64,000 bases of DNA, taken from positions 48,703 through 112,702 of the forward strand of contig NZ_BSDJ01000023.1 of NCBI RefSeq assembly GCF_027925525.1. Direction: 5' to 3'. The translations under genes and the position numbers were made by a program. This stretch comes from Paenibacillus tyrphae (GTDB taxonomy: Bacteria; Bacillota; Bacilli; Paenibacillales; NBRC-103111). This document shows positions 27,603-36,151 of this stretch, one piece after another (the first letter of the stretch is position 1; every line of letters starts with the position of its first letter). The notes beneath the pieces were generated by a model. The model saw only the letters and a program-made list of their open reading frames with translations, was not told the origin of the DNA and did no database searches.

Positions 27603-27626
27603 CAAAAAAGAGGGCGTTCACGCCCC
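27603..27626 (-). terminator. Outward terminator, left end of the palindrome
   Basis: On the minus strand GGGCGTGAACGCCC is followed by TCTTTTTT, so it stops leftward transcripts after they cross the element. Confidence 0.65.
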
Positions 27627-27842
27627 AAGGTGTCTGGAATGTGGTCTAAACAAAAATAGAGATAATACATAGGCGGGGTATCTACTGGAGGAGCGCTAGC
27701 GTTCGCCTTTGTCTGCGGGAAATGTCCGCTGTTAAGCGGCTTCCAATATAAAATTTCCTGCAGACAAGAGCGACCGGAAGTAGATACCCCACCCCACGTA
27801 CACCTCTATTATCTCACCTGACCACTCTCTCAACACTCCGAA

Positions 27843-27866
27843 GGGCTCTCCAAGCCCTCTTTTTTG
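27843..27866 (+). terminator. Outward terminator, right end of the palindrome
   Basis: GGGCTCTCCAAGCCC is followed by TCTTTTTT, so it stops rightward transcripts after they cross the element. Confidence 0.7.
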
Positions 27867-27872
27867 CGTTCC

Positions 27873-28346
27873 TCACTCCGCAAATCGGTCCGCCACCGAG
27901 CTGGCGCCGAACGACATCGGCTTAATCCGCGCTTCGTAGCCGACGGAAGTGACCCAGCCGCAAATTTCTTGAATCAGCACCTTCGTCTCGCCTTGCTGGC
28001 CGATGTCGATGTGAATTTCCAGCGGCCACCGGGACGTCAGGTCGTTCATTCCGCTGCGGTTCAGCAGCTCGACCAGCTCCAGGCTGAGCTCGGTTTCGCG
28101 GTAAATGCGCGTGCGCAGGTCGAAGAGCGGGCGGCTGCTCCGTTTCCGATAAAAAAAGCGGGCTCCCTTGCCGATCCGGTGAATGATGACGGCCGTGACG
28201 AGCGTCGTGCTGCGCCGGGTCGTATGGGAATCCGTTCCGATAACCAATTTATAGCTTGCTTCCTGATCTTCTTGGACAAAGTCGTGCAGGATTTTAACCA
28301 TTTCCTCCAATGCAACGGAACCTCTAGTCGGGCTAAGGAACATCAT
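27873..28346 (-). CDS. ykuK: YkuK-family ribonuclease H-like protein
   Basis: The 157-residue product matches the DUF458/YkuK family: start MMFLSPTRGSVALEEMV, then LVIGTDSHTTRR, VTAVIIHRIGKGARFFYRK, LEIHIDIGQQGETKVLI and a closing KPMSFGASSVADRFAE. The family is predicted to adopt an RNase H-like fold, with acidic residues in GTDSH and HIDIG as possible metal ligands; its cellular role is not established. GGAGGGAG precedes the start. The gene is convergent with the carbohydrate module across the palindromic element. Confidence 0.88.
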   Translation of the reverse strand: MMFLSPTRGSVALEEMVKILHDFVQEDQEASYKLVIGTDSHTTRRSTTLVTAVIIHRIGKGARFFYRKRSSRPLFDLRTRIYRETELSLELVELLNRSGMNDLTSRWPLEIHIDIGQQGETKVLIQEICGWVTSVGYEARIKPMSFGASSVADRFAE

Positions 28347-28774
28347 CTGTCATCCAACTCCCTCCAAGATTGAAAATGACCCCATAGCTATAGTTTACGC
28401 CAAAAATCGTTAAAATAGTTTAAATTTACAGCGGATCGACTGGAATCGGAACTTGGAACTCAACGGGTAGTCAATAGAAAAGCAAAGGACCAAACGAGGT
28501 GCAAAAAGAGGATCGGTGTAATAGAGTAGAGCGTGCTAAACATAAGTTGTTCGTATAAAGGAGCCAGGTTCTTTTAAAAAGAGCCTAAGCCTTACGGCTC
28601 AGGCCAATGAAAAAAACATCCTCTTTTATTGTAAAATAACGGGGGATCAAATTCAAATCGTTAGATAGCGGTAAATTTTAATAAAATTCTGAAAAATAAT
28701 TCAAAATAGAGCGCTTTCATCATATAATGGAATTAACCTGTCAGCGGCATCGCTGTAAAAGGAGGCTTGGCGCC
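28347..28774. other. 428-bp intergenic region
   Basis: It holds the upstream region of ykuK, an isolated hairpin (28584-28603; on the minus strand it precedes CTCTTTTT but has no gene to terminate) and, at its right end, the promoter of the small membrane-protein gene. I see no convincing gene elsewhere in it. Confidence 0.5.
28700..28728 (+). promoter_or_regulatory. Promoter of the 43-residue protein gene with a cre-like site in the spacer
   Basis: TTCAAA, a 17-bp spacer and TATAAT. The spacer begins with ATAGAGCGCTTTCA, whose complement TGAAAGCGCTCTAT matches 9 of the 11 defined positions of the CcpA cre consensus TGWAANCGNTNWCA. Confidence 0.5.
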
Positions 28775-28906
28775 ATGGAGGGAAGATTTTCCGTCGGACT
28801 CGTAATAGGAACGATGCTCAGTATACCGCTGTGGGTTTCCGCTATCGGGTGGATGAGGCTCGCAGGTTCCGCTGTAGAATATTTATTCCGGCATCATATC
28901 ATCTAA
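28775..28906 (+). CDS. Small membrane protein, 43 residues
   Basis: A strong ribosome-binding site (AAAAGGAGG) precedes an ATG that opens a 43-codon frame. The peptide is largely hydrophobic (FSVGLVIGTMLSIPLWVSAI), with one membrane-spanning segment and a short C-terminal tail ending RHHII. It has its own promoter and a strong terminator, which supports it being a real gene. No family is recognised. Confidence 0.65.
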   Translation: MEGRFSVGLVIGTMLSIPLWVSAIGWMRLAGSAVEYLFRHHII

Positions 28907-28981
28907 TGATTGGACAGAGTGTGTGAAGATGGCCCGGGGATCCGTTCCGGTCGTCTTGCTCCTCCGTTTGTCTATCGTCAT

Positions 28982-29032
28982 AAGACCGCAATTTCCGCAG
29001 GCGAAAGCTTCCGGAAGAACGCGGTCTTTTCT
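28982..29032 (+). terminator. Terminator of the small membrane-protein gene
   Basis: AAGACCGC pairs with GCGGTCTT, followed by TTCTTT. Confidence 0.75.
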
Positions 29033-29134
29033 TTGTCCTCCGCATAGGAGAGCATGTTCCTTTTTGTCGAAAAAACAGGTAAAATAAAGGAAATACGCCT
29101 GTTATTCATACGATAGGAAGGGGAGAGAGCACGT

Positions 29135-29644
29135 ATGAAAACGATGCCGCGTCCGTTCAAGAAACCGGAATGGGGAATCAAGGCCAAAGCGGGGACCGCC
29201 TGCCTTTTTCTGCTGCTGACGCTTCCCTGGCCTGTCGCGCAAGCAGGCTTTCTAGACCGGATGAAGGACATTTACGACATGCCGGAGCAGATCGGACAGC
29301 TCCAGAATCAATATAACGAGACAAAGCAGGAGCTGGATCGGAACCGGGAGCAGCTTGAGACGACGCTTAAGCGCTCGGAGGAAGCTGCGGAGCAGTACAA
29401 AGCGACGGAGCAGCGGCTGATGGAGGAAAATCGCGAGCTTCATAGCCGCAACGAGCAGTTGGAGCGGGTGATCCGGCGCTTGGAAGAGGCGGAGCAGGCG
29501 AGTGCGCAGCGTACGAGACAAATCGTTCGGACGGCGCTGACGGGAGTGCTGCTTGTTGTGCTCTATTTCGTTCTGATGCGCGTGATCCGGCTGGTCGTAT
29601 GGCGTCGGAACCGCAGCGCAAGTCACCGGGGAGGGAACAGATGA
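29135..29644 (+). CDS. Coiled-coil membrane protein, function unknown
   Basis: The 169-residue product has an N-terminal signal-like segment (about 19-37, ending VAQAG), then an almost continuous coiled coil (about 48-128, rich in E, Q, R and L, with ENRELHSRNEQLERVIRRLEE-type heptads, here shortened), then a C-terminal membrane segment (about 134-150) and a basic tail. This fits a protein anchored at its C-terminus with an extracellular coiled coil. GGAAGGGGAG precedes the start. Its stop overlaps the next start as ATGA, so the two are translationally coupled. Confidence 0.75.
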   Translation: MKTMPRPFKKPEWGIKAKAGTACLFLLLTLPWPVAQAGFLDRMKDIYDMPEQIGQLQNQYNETKQELDRNREQLETTLKRSEEAAEQYKATEQRLMEENRELHSRNEQLERVIRRLEEAEQASAQRTRQIVRTALTGVLLVVLYFVLMRVIRLVVWRRNRSASHRGGNR

Positions 29645-30342
29645 AGATTCACATAGAAGAAGGAGCCGGAAGCGACGGACAAGCGGCAGCCGTGGAGCTT
29701 GCCACGGGCGAAGCCGCCTTGGTACTGCATCCGAAGCAGATCATTGCCTTTCAGGGCCGTTCCGGGAGCCGGGAGGACCGTTTGCTGAATGTAGCCGGGG
29801 TTTATCGGAAGAAGCGTTGGATCGAGTCGCGTTTGACAGGCCCTGCGCGCTTTGTGCTGGGCGTTCCGGCAGGCTACAGCTTCCGGGCGATGGAGCTGCC
29901 GGAGGATAGCAGTCTGCTGTTCGATATCCGGTATGTGCTGCTGTACAGCGAGGGGATGAAGCTGCAGAGCCGATTCCAAAAAATCAAGCAAGCCGTTGTA
30001 ACGCAGGACTGGATTCGGATGAAATTTTCCGGCGGCGGCACGCTTGGTCTGCTTAGCTGCGGCCCTCTGTGCGAGCTCACGATCGATCCGTCGGAACCGG
30101 TCTATGTCGATATCGGCTGTCTCGTCGCTTATCCGGAGGAAGCCAAGCTGCAGCTGTGCGTCTACGGCAACCCGCTTGCAAGCCAGCGCATGAACTACCA
30201 CTGGGAAATTACCGGCTCAGGCAAGGTGCTTTTGCAGCCTTCCAGACCGAGATTCGGGCTGGCCGATCCTTTGCAGGGCGATTCTTTATTCAAACGGATT
30301 TTGAGAGAAGCGCTTCCGTTCGGCGGAGTCATTATAAAGTGA
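29641..30342 (+). CDS. AIM24-like (TIGR00266-type) family protein
   Basis: The 233-residue product is all-beta and resembles the AIM24 family: alternating strands such as VYVDIGCLVAYPEEAKLQLC, a repeated GPLCELTI turn, and a C-terminal GSGKVLLQPSRPRFG. AIM24-like bacterial proteins are of uncertain role and are often tied to membrane or secretion functions. The start is the ATG behind GGGAGGG, overlapping the coiled-coil gene by ATGA; the longer frame overlaps that gene by 45 bp and is unlikely. The pairing suggests a joint function at the cell envelope (inference). Confidence 0.65.
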   Translation: MKIHIEEGAGSDGQAAAVELATGEAALVLHPKQIIAFQGRSGSREDRLLNVAGVYRKKRWIESRLTGPARFVLGVPAGYSFRAMELPEDSSLLFDIRYVLLYSEGMKLQSRFQKIKQAVVTQDWIRMKFSGGGTLGLLSCGPLCELTIDPSEPVYVDIGCLVAYPEEAKLQLCVYGNPLASQRMNYHWEITGSGKVLLQPSRPRFGLADPLQGDSLFKRILREALPFGGVIIK

Positions 30343-30447
30343 AATTTATGAAAAACATGAAAAAGCAGGAATTCCTTGTCCTCCGGTAGAAATGGTTAAC
30401 TAGTAGATGAAATTTGACGAAAATTGCAAAGGGATGGGAGTGTGTGT

Positions 30448-32337
30448 ATGGAGTACCTGCACGGAACCTACAGTATCCCTCTTGTCTTGCTGTCCGTCTT
30501 TATTTCCATCTGTTCCTCGTATTGCGCACTGGATTTAAGTGAAAGGGTGCCGAAGCTGTGCGGCCGTTCCAAATCGCTGTGGATGGTACTCGGGTCCGTC
30601 ATCATGGGCCTCGGCATTTGGTCGATGCATTTTATCGGCATGCTGGCTTTACATCTCCCCGTCGACGTTCGTTATCATTCTCTTTATCTGGTTTTGTCCA
30701 TCCTATTGCCGATAGGTGCTGCCTGGGCTCCGCTCTCTGCCATCTCCGGGGATGCGCCGACCTGGCGCGAGTCGCTTGCCGGCTTTCTATGGATGGGTCT
30801 TGCGATTGCAGGGATGCATTATACCGGGATGGCCGCGATGCAAATTCCCGGAATGATTACGTATAACGTGTATTGGGTCGGCGTGTCGCTTCTCATCGCT
30901 TTCGGCGATTCGTTCGTCGCTTTTCGCTGGTCGTTCGTTTACCGAAAAACATACGAAGGGAGTCCGTCGTCGTTTTCGGCAAAATGCATCACGGCCGCTC
31001 TGCTTGGCTTCGCCATCGCAGGGATGCACTATAGCGGCATGCAGGCGGCTAATTTCCAAGTGAACGGAGCATTGATGCATGGTGCAGGAGAGGCTCTTCA
31101 AGGCTTGGACGATATGCTGCTGGCATCGTGGATCGGGGCGGCGGCGCTCATTGTGCTTCTGCTCTTCGCTTTCAGCCAATTTCTGGAGCGAAGATTCGCG
31201 CAGCGGCTTGCGGATGGGAACAAGCAAAGATACGACTCCGTCTTCGAGCATAATCCCGACATGGTGTGTCTGTTCGATTTGAGCGGGCGGGTTCTTCGGG
31301 CCAATCCCGCAGCTGAGCGCATTAGCGGGTATTCCCGGGAGCATTTTGTCAGCCAGCCCTTCACCCGCTTTATGAACCGCCGGGACAGCATGAAAGTCCG
31401 CGCCTGTTTCGCCCAAGTGCTGGAGGGGACGCCGCAGACGCTCGAATGCTCCATTCGCCACCGGGACGGCCGGACCGTGCATTTGAGCACGACCATCGTG
31501 CCGATGATAGAGGACGGAAAGATCGTCGATATCTACACGATCTCGAAGGACATCACCGTGCAGAAAAAAACGGAGCGGCAGCTGATCGAAGCGAAGCTGG
31601 AGGCCGAACGCGCGGCCCGGGTCAAAAGCGAATTTCTCGCCGTCATGAGTCACGAAGTCCGCACCCCCTTGAACGGGGTGATCGGGATGAGCGAGCTTCT
31701 GCTTGAATCCGAGCTGAACGAGGAGCACCGCGAGTACGTAAAGATTATCGGCAAAAGCGGCACGGCGCTGCTGTCCGTCATCAACGACGTGCTTGATTTC
31801 TCCAAGATCGAATCGGGTAAAGTGAATATAATAAAGAACGAGCCTTTTCATCTGGCGGAATGCCTGCAGGAGACGCTTCGGCTGTTCACGCCGCAAATCC
31901 GGCACAGCGCGCTTGAACTGAATGTGTACTCCGATTCCGCGGTCCCCGAGTTTCTGATCGGAGACGAAGTCCGGCTCAAGCAAGTTCTGATCAATCTGAT
32001 CGGGAATGCCGTCAAATTCACGGAACAGGGGGGAATTGAGGTCCGTATTAGGCAAGTATGCCGCAGGGGAGAGCAATTGGAGCTTGAGTTTGCGGTCCGG
32101 GATACCGGCATCGGCATCCCGGCAAAGGCGATTCCGCATTTATTCCAGCCATTCTATCAATTGGATGCTACAGCGCGCAAGCACGGGGGCACCGGCCTCG
32201 GTCTGGCGATAAGCAAAAAACTGGTGGAGCTGATGGGCGGCAGCATACGGGCGGAATCTTCTCCGGGTAACGGAGCCGTCTTCACGTTTACGATCCAGGT
32301 CCGCTGCACCGAAGATAAGATGGCCGTACGGCTTTAG
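30448..32337 (+). CDS. MHYT-PAS sensor histidine kinase
   Basis: The 629-residue membrane kinase begins with a seven-TM MHYT domain whose three signature repeats are visible (WSMHFIGM, AGMHYTGM, AGMHYSGM), thought to bind a metal and sense a diatomic gas or redox state. A PAS domain follows (about 262-380: NPDMVCLFDLSGRVLRANPAAE), then HisKA with the phospho-acceptor in MSHEVRTPLNGVIGMSELL and HATPase with NLIGNAVKFTE, DTGIGIP and GGTGLGLAISKKLVELMGG. No receiver domain is attached and no response regulator is adjacent, so it is an orphan kinase here. ATG follows GGGAG. Confidence 0.92.
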   Translation: MEYLHGTYSIPLVLLSVFISICSSYCALDLSERVPKLCGRSKSLWMVLGSVIMGLGIWSMHFIGMLALHLPVDVRYHSLYLVLSILLPIGAAWAPLSAISGDAPTWRESLAGFLWMGLAIAGMHYTGMAAMQIPGMITYNVYWVGVSLLIAFGDSFVAFRWSFVYRKTYEGSPSSFSAKCITAALLGFAIAGMHYSGMQAANFQVNGALMHGAGEALQGLDDMLLASWIGAAALIVLLLFAFSQFLERRFAQRLADGNKQRYDSVFEHNPDMVCLFDLSGRVLRANPAAERISGYSREHFVSQPFTRFMNRRDSMKVRACFAQVLEGTPQTLECSIRHRDGRTVHLSTTIVPMIEDGKIVDIYTISKDITVQKKTERQLIEAKLEAERAARVKSEFLAVMSHEVRTPLNGVIGMSELLLESELNEEHREYVKIIGKSGTALLSVINDVLDFSKIESGKVNIIKNEPFHLAECLQETLRLFTPQIRHSALELNVYSDSAVPEFLIGDEVRLKQVLINLIGNAVKFTEQGGIEVRIRQVCRRGEQLELEFAVRDTGIGIPAKAIPHLFQPFYQLDATARKHGGTGLGLAISKKLVELMGGSIRAESSPGNGAVFTFTIQVRCTEDKMAVRL

Positions 32338-32444
32338 CTGTTCGGCCCTTATTTTTTTTCCGCCGTTGGACGGAAAAGCAACCTTTGTTTCTTTAGCTGC
32401 GTATTAATTATGGGTTTCTTCGTCAAGAGAAAGGATGAGAACTT

Positions 32445-33677
32445 ATGACCACTTCTTCACCGGGTATGGGCAATTTATTTCGCAACCGGTTCGTACAAGT
32501 CATCCTGCTTTCGGGTTTACTGCTGCAAATCGGCATTTGGGTCCGCAACTTTGCCATTTTGCTGTTTGTTGTCGATCAGACGAACGGGGATTCGAACGCC
32601 GTTGCGATGATCTCAGTGGCCGAATTTGCGCCGATCTTTATTTTCTCGTTTATCGGAGGTACGTTCGCGGACCGCTGGAGGCCGAAGCGGACGATGGTCT
32701 GGTGCGATATTCTCAGTGCGGTATCCGTTTTTGCCGTGCTGCTGACTCTGGTATACGGCAGCTGGAAGGCCGTATTTTTCGCCACACTGGTTTCCGCCAT
32801 CCTGTCACAGTTCTCGCAACCTTCGGGGATGCGGCTGTTCAAGCTGCACGTGCCCGAGGCGCTCATTCAAGCGGGTATGTCGATTTACCAGACGATGTTC
32901 GCGCTGTTCATGGTGCTGGGCCCGATTCTCGGCACATTCGTCTACCAGCGTTTCGGCATTGTGGTAGCTATCGCCATTATGGGCGTTGCCTTTCTGCTGT
33001 CCGCCCTGGTGCTCGCCATGCTGCCGCCGGATACCGAAGAGGAGACGGCCAAGGAGCGCACTTCCATTCGTGAGGAAATGGCCGCCGGTTTCCGTTATGT
33101 GCTGTCCCGCAAGCTGCTGACCACGCTCGGTCTTTGCTTCATGATCGCCGGCTTCGCGATCGGGCTCATTCAACCGCTCGGCGTCTTCCTGGTCACGGAA
33201 CGGCTGGGGCTGCATAAAGAAAATTTGCAGTGGCTGATGACCGCAAGCGGCGTAGCGATGATTGCGGGCGGCGGAATTGCCATGGGGCTGTCGAAGAAAT
33301 TCGCGCCCCAAGTGCTGCTCATGATCGGTATGGCGGTCAGCGCCGTAAGCGTTGCTCTTACGGGCTTTTCCACGGTGCTGTGGTTTACGCTGTTCGCCCA
33401 GTTCCTCGCAGGCCTGGTACTGCCCTGTATTCAGATCGGCATTAACACACTTATTTTGCAAAATACGGACTCAGCGTTTGTCGGACGGGTGAACGGCATT
33501 TTGAACCCGATTTTTATGGGCTCGATGGTCGTGACGATGAGCTTGGCCGGCCAGCTGAAAGGGATGTTTTCGATCGTGGGGATGTATGAAGCGTCGGCCG
33601 TTCTATTTGCCCTGGGCGTGCTGGTCATGCTTCCGGTCATGCGTATGCCGGCGAAGGCCGGGATGCCCGAAGGTTAA
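32445..33677 (+). CDS. MFS transporter
   Basis: The 410-residue product has about 12 hydrophobic segments, with the motif-A-like loop GGTFADRWRPKRTMVWCDI between TM2 and TM3. This places it with the DHA-type or MFS_3 exporters (enterobactin-exporter/macrolide-efflux-like). The substrate is not evident. AAAGGATGAG precedes the ATG. It is followed 38 bp later by the YdjM-like gene on the same strand. Confidence 0.9.
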   Translation: MTTSSPGMGNLFRNRFVQVILLSGLLLQIGIWVRNFAILLFVVDQTNGDSNAVAMISVAEFAPIFIFSFIGGTFADRWRPKRTMVWCDILSAVSVFAVLLTLVYGSWKAVFFATLVSAILSQFSQPSGMRLFKLHVPEALIQAGMSIYQTMFALFMVLGPILGTFVYQRFGIVVAIAIMGVAFLLSALVLAMLPPDTEEETAKERTSIREEMAAGFRYVLSRKLLTTLGLCFMIAGFAIGLIQPLGVFLVTERLGLHKENLQWLMTASGVAMIAGGGIAMGLSKKFAPQVLLMIGMAVSAVSVALTGFSTVLWFTLFAQFLAGLVLPCIQIGINTLILQNTDSAFVGRVNGILNPIFMGSMVVTMSLAGQLKGMFSIVGMYEASAVLFALGVLVMLPVMRMPAKAGMPEG

Positions 33678-33715
33678 GCGGCAGTCACTAAAGCGGCAGG
33701 GAAGAGGAGCAGACC

Positions 33716-34603
33716 GTGGATACCATTACGCATACTTTGTTTGGCCTTACGTTGTACGGAGCCGTCGACAAACGCGGCATGACCCGGGCGGAAAAGCGGA
33801 CACTGCTGTTTACGACCGTCGCAGGCTCGCAAATTCCCGATATCGATGTCATCTCCGCGTGGTGGGATACGGCGGGGCGCTATCAAATGTGGCACCGCGG
33901 GCTGACCCATTCGGTCTTTCTGGTGCCGGTCTGGGCGGCGCTGCTTGCAGGCCTCTCGCGGCTCCTATGGAAAACCCGCGGCTGGAGCTTGTTTCTGATC
34001 GGTTGTCTCGCCGTCTTCATCCACGATACGAGCGATTTGTTCAACGCTTGGGGAACCGGTTATTTCGAGCCGATCTCGACGATGCGCATTACGTTCGGAA
34101 CCATTCCGATCGTCGACCTCGTCTTCTGGGCGCTTATGCTCGCCGGATGGCTCTGGGCCCGCTTCCGGAGGAGAACAGGCCATGATCGTTCACCGCATCG
34201 CGTGTACCGCCTCGTATGGCTGTTGATGGCGCTCTACGTCGGCGTACAATCCGCTCAAGGCTATACGCTGTACAAGCAGGCGTCCGCGCAGTACGAGCAG
34301 GTGGCGCTTTCCGCCGATTTTGTGCCGGGAGTGTTTACGGTAATCGGCAAACAAGGCGGCACGGTCGACTTGCTGAAGGGCTCGGTCTGGACCGGCGTCA
34401 AGCCGGCAGCGAAGCTTCATTCCCAAGAAAACGCGGATCTGGATCGCTTGTTTGCCGCCAACCCGAAAGCGAAGACGCTATACGAATGGTCTCCCTTCGT
34501 CGTGATCGTCGATGACGAGACCAGGCTCGGCCTGTACGACCCGCGCTTTTACCGGGGCGGACAATCGTTTTTATTCGAATTCATCGAGAAGCAAGGTCCC
34601 TAG
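33716..34603 (+). CDS. YdjM/DUF457-family membrane-bound metal-dependent hydrolase
   Basis: The 295-residue product starts at GTG behind AGAGGAG. Family marks are MDTITHTLFGLTLYG, the PDIDVI acidic motif and HRGLTHSVFLVP, where histidines and aspartates probably bind metal, followed by FIHDTSDLFNAWG. Four or five hydrophobic segments place it in the membrane, with a C-terminal soluble domain of about 110 residues. The YfhP/YdjM-like family is linked to damage responses in some bacteria but has no firm reaction. No LexA site was found. A bidirectional terminator follows. Confidence 0.88.
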   Translation: MDTITHTLFGLTLYGAVDKRGMTRAEKRTLLFTTVAGSQIPDIDVISAWWDTAGRYQMWHRGLTHSVFLVPVWAALLAGLSRLLWKTRGWSLFLIGCLAVFIHDTSDLFNAWGTGYFEPISTMRITFGTIPIVDLVFWALMLAGWLWARFRRRTGHDRSPHRVYRLVWLLMALYVGVQSAQGYTLYKQASAQYEQVALSADFVPGVFTVIGKQGGTVDLLKGSVWTGVKPAAKLHSQENADLDRLFAANPKAKTLYEWSPFVVIVDDETRLGLYDPRFYRGGQSFLFEFIEKQGP

Positions 34604-34617
34604 CCTCGCATCCATGC

Positions 34618-34663
34618 AAAAACGCCTCGTTCCGGCGATTCATCGTCGGAAACGGGGCGTTTG
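34618..34663. terminator. Bidirectional terminator
   Basis: AAACGCC pairs with GGGCGTTT around CGTTCCGG-like inner pairs, between the convergent YdjM-like and CAP-protein genes. Confidence 0.75.
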
Positions 34664-34678
34664 CTGTTTCAAATGGGG

Positions 34679-36151
34679 TTACGGAGTGTAAAAATTTTGT
34701 GTGTAATAAATGTGCATCGAGCCGCCAAAGCTGACGCCTACGCCAAGACGCTTGATGTCGCTCAGCAGGTTTTTGCGGTGGCCTTCCGAGTTCATCCAGC
34801 CGTGGTGCGCGAAGATGGCGCTGGCTTGTCCGGCGGCGATATTCTCGGCTGCAGCACGGTAAGTAATGCCGTCCTGCTTCATCCGGTCGAACGGGCTGTG
34901 TCCGCTCGGATCGTTATGGTCGAAGTAGCCTTGGGCTCCCATATCCTGACTGTGCTTACGGGCTGTTCCCGCCGCTTTGTCATCCCAGACGAACGGCTGC
35001 AAGCCGAGCTTCACCCGGGTAGCGTTCGCAAGATCGAAGCTCTCAAGCTCGAACGAGCGGGCGAGCGCATCGCTGCCTTCCGGATAAAAGGAAGCAAATG
35101 CCTGCTCCGTCGGTTTCTCGGTGACTTGCAAGCCCGTGACCTTATTGTCGCGATAAATATCGTAGAAAAAGGTGACATAAGCTCCGGCGATTTCGTACGT
35201 GCCATATTCGCCTTGGCCGTAATTGATCATGAAGCGGGTATTTCCCTTCATAATATAAGAGACCGGACGGCCGTACTGCTTCTCGACTTCGGCTTTGCCC
35301 GAGCCGTCGGCGATTCCGCGGTCCGTGCGCCAATTGGCTGACGGCGAATACAAGGCAACGACCTTGCCGCCGCTGACGCCGATTTGGGCATAGTCCTTAT
35401 AATCCTGGTTGTAAATATACCATTGGAAGCCGTATTCGCTTGCGTCTTTGCGCGCCGGCTGCCCCAGCTTCTGCACGACCGCATCGGCGGAATCACCGAT
35501 GGCTACGCCTTTGACCGAGACGACGGCTTGAGTTTGGGAGGCTGCCGGAACGTCCGATGCGTCCTTGGAAGGATCGGGGGCGGGACGGAGCGCGGAAACG
35601 TTTTGCTTCAGATTGCGGATGAACTGAACCGCTTCCGCCCGCGACAGGCGATCCGCCGCTTTGTAGCCCTCGACCGTTGCGGACGTCTTCCCTTGGGACA
35701 GCCCTTTATCGAGCAAGTAGCGGATGGAATCGTTCAAATTGAGCGCTTGCTGTTGTGTGGCTGCGATCAGCCGGGCGACATGGCCGCGGTTGTAGGAATT
35801 CCGGTCCGTATTTTGGAGCAGCGGCCAATGACGAGCGGCGGCATAGGAATAATATGGCTCGTACCACGGCGCACCGGAGTCGGACGCAGGGACGGCATTG
35901 TCTGGATACGCGCGCAGCAGCATCGCGAGAAATTCCGGCTCGGAGACGACGGCATTCGGACGAAACGTTCCGTCCTCGTAACCGTTGACGATGCCGTTTT
36001 TCACCGCCCACGAGATCGTTTCGGCGCCCCAGTGACGGCTTGTATCGGTAAACGCGGAAGCGTCGGCGGCATGCGAAGGAATGGAAGCGGAAAAGACGGA
36101 AGCGAGGCTCAGGGCAATGGGCAGAGCATAAGTTAACCAACGTTTGTTCAA
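34679..36151 (-). CDS. SLH-anchored CAP (SCP/PR-1-like) protein
   Basis: The 490-residue secreted protein has a signal peptide (about 1-29), SLH-type repeats (about 32-185; HWGAETISWAVKNGIVNGYEDGTFRPN and AEAVQFIRN are clearest), a CAP-associated N-terminal domain (about 205-350; VAIGDSADAVVQKLGQPARK, GNTRFMINYGQG) and a CAP domain (about 360-490; HSQDMGAQGYFDHNDPSGHSP, AAENIAAG, GWMNSEGHRKNLL, YTQNFY). YkwD-type CAP proteins are secreted and of uncertain activity. The start is TTG behind AGAGGAG; an ATG 8 bp upstream lies in a different frame. Confidence 0.92.
   Translation of the reverse strand: MNKRWLTYALPIALSLASVFSASIPSHAADASAFTDTSRHWGAETISWAVKNGIVNGYEDGTFRPNAVVSEPEFLAMLLRAYPDNAVPASDSGAPWYEPYYSYAAARHWPLLQNTDRNSYNRGHVARLIAATQQQALNLNDSIRYLLDKGLSQGKTSATVEGYKAADRLSRAEAVQFIRNLKQNVSALRPAPDPSKDASDVPAASQTQAVVSVKGVAIGDSADAVVQKLGQPARKDASEYGFQWYIYNQDYKDYAQIGVSGGKVVALYSPSANWRTDRGIADGSGKAEVEKQYGRPVSYIMKGNTRFMINYGQGEYGTYEIAGAYVTFFYDIYRDNKVTGLQVTEKPTEQAFASFYPEGSDALARSFELESFDLANATRVKLGLQPFVWDDKAAGTARKHSQDMGAQGYFDHNDPSGHSPFDRMKQDGITYRAAAENIAAGQASAIFAHHGWMNSEGHRKNLLSDIKRLGVGVSFGGSMHIYYTQNFYTP

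Larger units (their letters stand above)
27599..27870. repeat. Nested long inverted-repeat element between convergent genes
   Basis: The outer 17-bp arms (27599-27615 and 27854-27870) are perfect inverted copies of AACGCAAAAAAGAGGGC. Inside them, in order, pair GAGATAATA (27659-27667) with TATTATCTC (27807-27815), GGGGTATCTACT (27675-27686) with AGTAGATACCCC (27779-27790), TTTGTCTGCGGGAAAT (27708-27723) with ATTTCCTGCAGACAAG (27753-27768, 14 of 16 paired), and an apical CCGCT-GTTA-AGCGG hairpin (27726-27739). The RNA of either strand could fold into one long rod. There is no open frame of note. I recall similar rod-like elements in Paenibacillus intergenic regions, but only one copy lies in this window. 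Confidence 0.75.

Noticed and set aside
30787..32139. 450-residue open frame antisense to the MHYT kinase gene
   Set aside because: It lies wholly within a well-supported gene and encodes a basic, histidine-rich sequence without a domain. It is a by-product of GC-rich codon use.
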